Below, piece by piece: positions 61,155 to 64,000 of a stretch of DNA of 64,000 nucleotides. The notes beneath the pieces are model-generated. The model was not told where the DNA came from, did no database searches, and saw only the letters and a list, made by a program, of their open reading frames with translations. The translations under genes and the position numbers were made by a program. Each line of letters begins with the position of its first letter. Positions within the stretch are counted from its first letter, which is position 1. The DNA comes from Microbacterium sp. CH12i (lineage in GTDB: Bacteria > Actinomycetota > Actinomycetes > Actinomycetales > Microbacteriaceae), in contig NZ_JHET01000008.1 in assembly GCF_000685355.1 (NCBI RefSeq), positions 62,001 to 126,000 of the forward strand. Direction: 5' to 3'.

Positions 61155-62287
61155 GCCGGTTCCGCCATCTTCTTCGCGATCCCAAAGATCAACCCGCCAG
61201 CGTCGGCGTCGCGATCGCCGTCGATCTGCCACTGCGCGAGTTGCGAGGACGCTTCAACAACAGCCGTCGCCCTGGGGAGTCTGCGGCGGTGGAACTCATC
61301 CCACAGCGCCTCGTCGACAGCATCTGCCGTGACCAGAAGCTCGGCGAGAACGACGGCATCCTCCAGGCCCTGCGCCGCGCCCTGCGCGATCGTGGGAGGG
61401 CAGGAATGCGCGGCGTCGCCGATGATCACGACGCGTCCGCGATTCCACGGTGCATCGACGATGTGCCGCGTGAACCAGGTGTAGTTCGCGTGCGCACCCA
61501 TCTCCAGGTCGGTGCGAATAGAGTCCCACGGGCCTGCATAGGCTCGAGACTCCTCGAGCATGATGCGTGTGGCCTCCTCGTCGGAGTGACCGAATCGGTC
61601 CTGCGCCTTCTCGACCAGGAACGCATACATCGAGTTCTCGCCGGTGGGTGTGTAGCCGGCAATGTACACCGGTCCGCCGTAGTACAGCTCGCTGCGCTCG
61701 ACCTCGGCCGGACGTGACACGAAAGTGCGCCAGATGCCCATGCCGTTCTGCTCGGGCTTGGTCTCGATCCCGATGAGTCCACGGACTGTCGAGTGCAGAC
61801 CGTCGGCGCCAATCAGCAGATCGTATGCTCCGGCGGATTCGCCATCCACGAACACCTCGACGGAGTCCGGTACGCTCGCGTCGATTGCCGTGACCTTCGC
61901 GCCGAAGACGATGTTCACGCCCGCCGCCTGTGCGTGGGAGAGCAGGATGCGCGCCAGTTCGGCACGCGGCATCCCCATAGCGGCCGGGTAGTCGGGGCCA
62001 CCGGTCTTGACGTCGGGAAGCGATGCGACGATCGGTGCATCGGGTCCGGGAGCTCGGAAGTTCAGTCCCTCGAACGCGTAGCCGGCATCCCGGATGTCGT
62101 CCCAGGCGCCAAGCGCGTCGAAGCAGCGCAGTGCGTTCCCCTGCAGGGAGATGCCCGAACCGAGGCCACTCAACTCGGGCTTGGCTTCGAAGACGTCAAC
62201 CTCGATGCCCGCCTTTGCCAGCTGAATCGCTGCGGCGAGTCCCGCGACGCCGCTGCCGGCGATCGCGACCTTGGATACTGCGGTCAT
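61151..62287 (-). CDS. FAD-dependent aromatic monooxygenase
   Basis: A 378-residue group A flavoprotein hydroxylase. It has the FAD GxGxxG in VAIAGSGVAGLAAAIQLAKAG ending in the Glu-like FEAKP, the DG motif DLLIGADGLHSTVR and the GD motif VVIIGDAAHSCPPTIAQGAAQGLEDA. ATG 62287 is preceded by AGAGAGG. The family hydroxylates aromatic acids with NAD(P)H and oxygen (salicylate or 6-hydroxynicotinate hydroxylase-like). The substrate is not determinable by eye. Confidence 0.92.
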   Translation of the reverse strand: MTAVSKVAIAGSGVAGLAAAIQLAKAGIEVDVFEAKPELSGLGSGISLQGNALRCFDALGAWDDIRDAGYAFEGLNFRAPGPDAPIVASLPDVKTGGPDYPAAMGMPRAELARILLSHAQAAGVNIVFGAKVTAIDASVPDSVEVFVDGESAGAYDLLIGADGLHSTVRGLIGIETKPEQNGMGIWRTFVSRPAEVERSELYYGGPVYIAGYTPTGENSMYAFLVEKAQDRFGHSDEEATRIMLEESRAYAGPWDSIRTDLEMGAHANYTWFTRHIVDAPWNRGRVVIIGDAAHSCPPTIAQGAAQGLEDAVVLAELLVTADAVDEALWDEFHRRRLPRATAVVEASSQLAQWQIDGDRDADAGGLIFGIAKKMAEPA

Positions 62288-62325
62288 GTCAGAACCTCTC
62301 TGTTCTGGTGTAGTGCATCGGAAAG

Positions 62326-63323
62326 TTAGAGAAGGGCGATGGGATTGATCGGAGAGCCGACCGCACCCGTGATGGGCAGGGGCGGGGCAGAGAGCAAGAA
62401 CTCCCAGCGGCCGAGCTCTGCGCAGGCCGCTGCGAGCTCGTCGAGGTTCCACATCTCGCCGATCGTGAGCCCCATGTTCGGGATCACGACCTGGTGCAGC
62501 GGCTGGAAGGCCTCCGCGTCGAACTCGTTCGGGCGCACCTCGAAGCCCCAGGTGTCGGTCGCGATAGCGGCGATCTCAGTGCGATGCAGCCAGCCGGCGG
62601 TGGTGACTGAGAGTCCGGGTGCAGGTCCCCCTGCATAGTCGCCCCAGCCGTCGCGGCGAGTCCGCGTGTACTGACCTGTGCGGACGAGCACGATGTCGCC
62701 GCGGCCGATGCGTGCGGAGTCGCCCTGCGCTGCGGCGGTCGCTTCGAGATCGGCGACGGTGATCGCGTGGCCTTCGTCGAGCTCGCCCGTCTCAGGGCGC
62801 AGATGCCGGCCGACGTCGAGCAGCACGCCGCGTGAGACGACGACGGATGCTGCATGCTCAATGCCTGTGACGAGGTCGCCATCACTTGTGACGACGTCGC
62901 CGGCACGACGACCGTTCCAGGCGTTGCCGTGATCGAAGATGTGGCCGAGACCGTCCCACTGAGTCGAGCACTGCAGCGGCATGGCGATCACGTCATCCGC
63001 GCCGCCGATCCCGTGCGGGAAGCCCTGATTGCCGCGTTCGGCATCGGTGCCGGTGTCGGTCATCGTGTGCACCGGGTTGGTGCGTCGGCGCCAGCCCTTT
63101 TGCGGACCGTCGGTGTCGAAGGGCTGCGAGAGCGAGATTGCCCGCCGTCGCGGACCAGGCTCGCGGCCTGCACGCGCTTGGCCGGGTCGATGAAGTTCAG
63201 CGTGCCGAGAGCGTCGTCCTCGCCCCAGCGGCCCCAGTTGCGAAACGCCTCGGCACGAAGGGTGATCTCTGCCTCTGGATCCTGGCGGTCAAGGTCAGCG
63301 GGGTTCTCGGACGGAGCGGTCAT
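62326..63323 (-). pseudogene. Cyclase-family hydrolase, single frameshift
   Basis: Repaired length is about 332 residues. The first frame from ATG 63323 reads RNWGRWGEDDALGTLNFIDPAKRVQAASLVRDGG. The second continues LSQPFDTDGPQKGWRRRTNPVHTMTDTG...MPLQCSTQWDGLGHIFDHG to SPINPIALL. One base is missing near 63134. The metal-binding TQWDGLGHIF and PLHQVVIPNMGLTIGEMWNLDEL match the cyclase/kynurenine-formamidase superfamily, which hydrolyses amides, enol esters or lactones. The start overlaps the upstream FAH stop. Confidence 0.85.
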
Positions 63324-64000
63324 GACTCGTCCTCCGCGACGCAGCGGATGACCTGGGTGCCGAGGCCTGCGATCGTCCCGGTCATGACGTCGCCGTCGCG
63401 CAGGAACCTCTTCCAGTGCTGACCATTACCCGCGGGGCTGCCAGTCAGCAGCAGATCGCCGGGCAGCAAGGGCATGTTCTGCGAGGCCGCCGAGATCAGT
63501 GCGGGGATGTCAAAGAGCAGGTCGGTGGTGGAGGCGTCCTGCATCACCTCTCCATTCAATTCGAGTCGCACCGCCGCATTGTCAGCATCCACGAACTCGG
63601 CCGGCACCAAGAACGGGCCAGTGGGCAGGAAGCCGGGGGCATTCTTGCCGCGGTACCAGTCGGTGCCGATGTCTTTCATGTCCTCGCGGAATACGAGGTC
63701 CCGCGTGGTGACGTCGTTGACCATGGTGTAACCGGCCACGTGCTCGAGGGCATCCTCGCGAGTCACCCGGAACGCTTCCCGACCGATCACTACGGCCAGC
63801 TCCAGCTCCCAGTCATGCACCTCACTGTACGACGGCAGCACGAGCGGTACGTCGTCGCCGACGACGCACGCGGGCAGACCGATGAAGAAGTAGGGCTCAC
63901 CGTTCACGGCCCGATCGTCCATCAGCTTGGCCGCGAACTCGCGAGCCTCTTCGATTGTGCGACCGCTGTTCTTCGACACTCCGGCGGCGACCAGCTCGAT
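63320..64000 (-). CDS. FAH-family hydrolase/isomerase, partial (5' end outside window)
   Basis: The visible 226 residues are the C-terminal three quarters of an FAH-family enzyme. The E-x-E metal pair is in DWELELAVVIGREAF. GYTMVNDVTTRDLVFREDMKDIGTDWYRGKN and GDLLLTGSPAGNGQHW follow. The frame is open to the window edge, so the start lies beyond 64000; the GTG at 63979 is an internal Val. A different branch from the FAH at 59119, closer to the 2-oxohept-3-ene-dioate hydratase/acylpyruvase type. Confidence 0.9.
   Translation of the reverse strand: MELVAAGVSKNSGRTIEEAREFAAKLMDDRAVNGEPYFFIGLPACVVGDDVPLVLPSYSEVHDWELELAVVIGREAFRVTREDALEHVAGYTMVNDVTTRDLVFREDMKDIGTDWYRGKNAPGFLPTGPFLVPAEFVDADNAAVRLELNGEVMQDASTTDLLFDIPALISAASQNMPLLPGDLLLTGSPAGNGQHWKRFLRDGDVMTGTIAGLGTQVIRCVAEDES

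Overview
The window is GC-rich, densely packed DNA from an actinobacterium. Codon usage, the tRNA-Ser(GCU), SDR/acyl-CoA gene style, NarL-type two-component genes and MobF/tyrosine-integrase elements suggest Microbacteriaceae (Microbacterium-like). This assignment is by gene style only, not by a database search.

Layout. (1) 1-12.3 kb: a CoA-thioester catabolic island. It holds the end of an MHS-type transporter, an SDR, a long acyl-CoA dehydrogenase, a thiolase, one single MaoC protein plus a MaoC pair resembling the two halves of mesaconyl-CoA hydratase, a CitE-like lyase, a class III CoA-transferase, an alpha/beta hydrolase and a second acyl-CoA dehydrogenase. An MmgE/PrpD protein and a second CitE-like lyase lie on the opposite strand. 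The set fits activation, hydration and cleavage of a branched C5-type dicarboxylate. (2) 12.5-17.2 kb: a TetR regulator, a soluble histidine kinase with a LuxR-type response regulator, then SDR, thioesterase and NIPSNAP genes. (3) 17.3-35.4 kb: a plastic region with a Fic/VbhA-like pair, an Abi-like gene, two serine recombinases, a glutathione-independent formaldehyde dehydrogenase module beside an amine/amino-acid oxidase, a UvrA-like ABC protein, an orphan IS3 orfA and several truncated gene remnants. It ends in a tyrosine integrase next to a tRNA-Ser-like attachment remnant. (4) 35.4-53.9 kb: a second integrative element with an antitoxin/PIN pair, a MobF relaxase, a redox operon carrying a 49-residue two-Cys peptide, several regulator/SDR pairs, an MMPL exporter with its TetR, then Xis and integrase ending inside an intact tRNA-Ser(GCU). 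(5) 54-64 kb: chromosomal-type catabolism: a FadR-type regulator and a D-apionate pathway (OiaC-, ApdH-, ApnL-like proteins plus an SDR). Facing it is an operon of two FAH-family enzymes, a cyclase-family hydrolase, an FAD monooxygenase and an ACMSD-like amidohydrolase, typical of aromatic-acid breakdown.

Across the whole window about seventeen to twenty otherwise well conserved genes are interrupted by what look like single-base losses, often in short G or C runs. The full protein is recovered by restoring one base. I annotate these as frameshifted genes (type pseudogene). Consensus indel errors in the assembly explain the pattern better than decay, although some genes in 24-28 kb are truly truncated.
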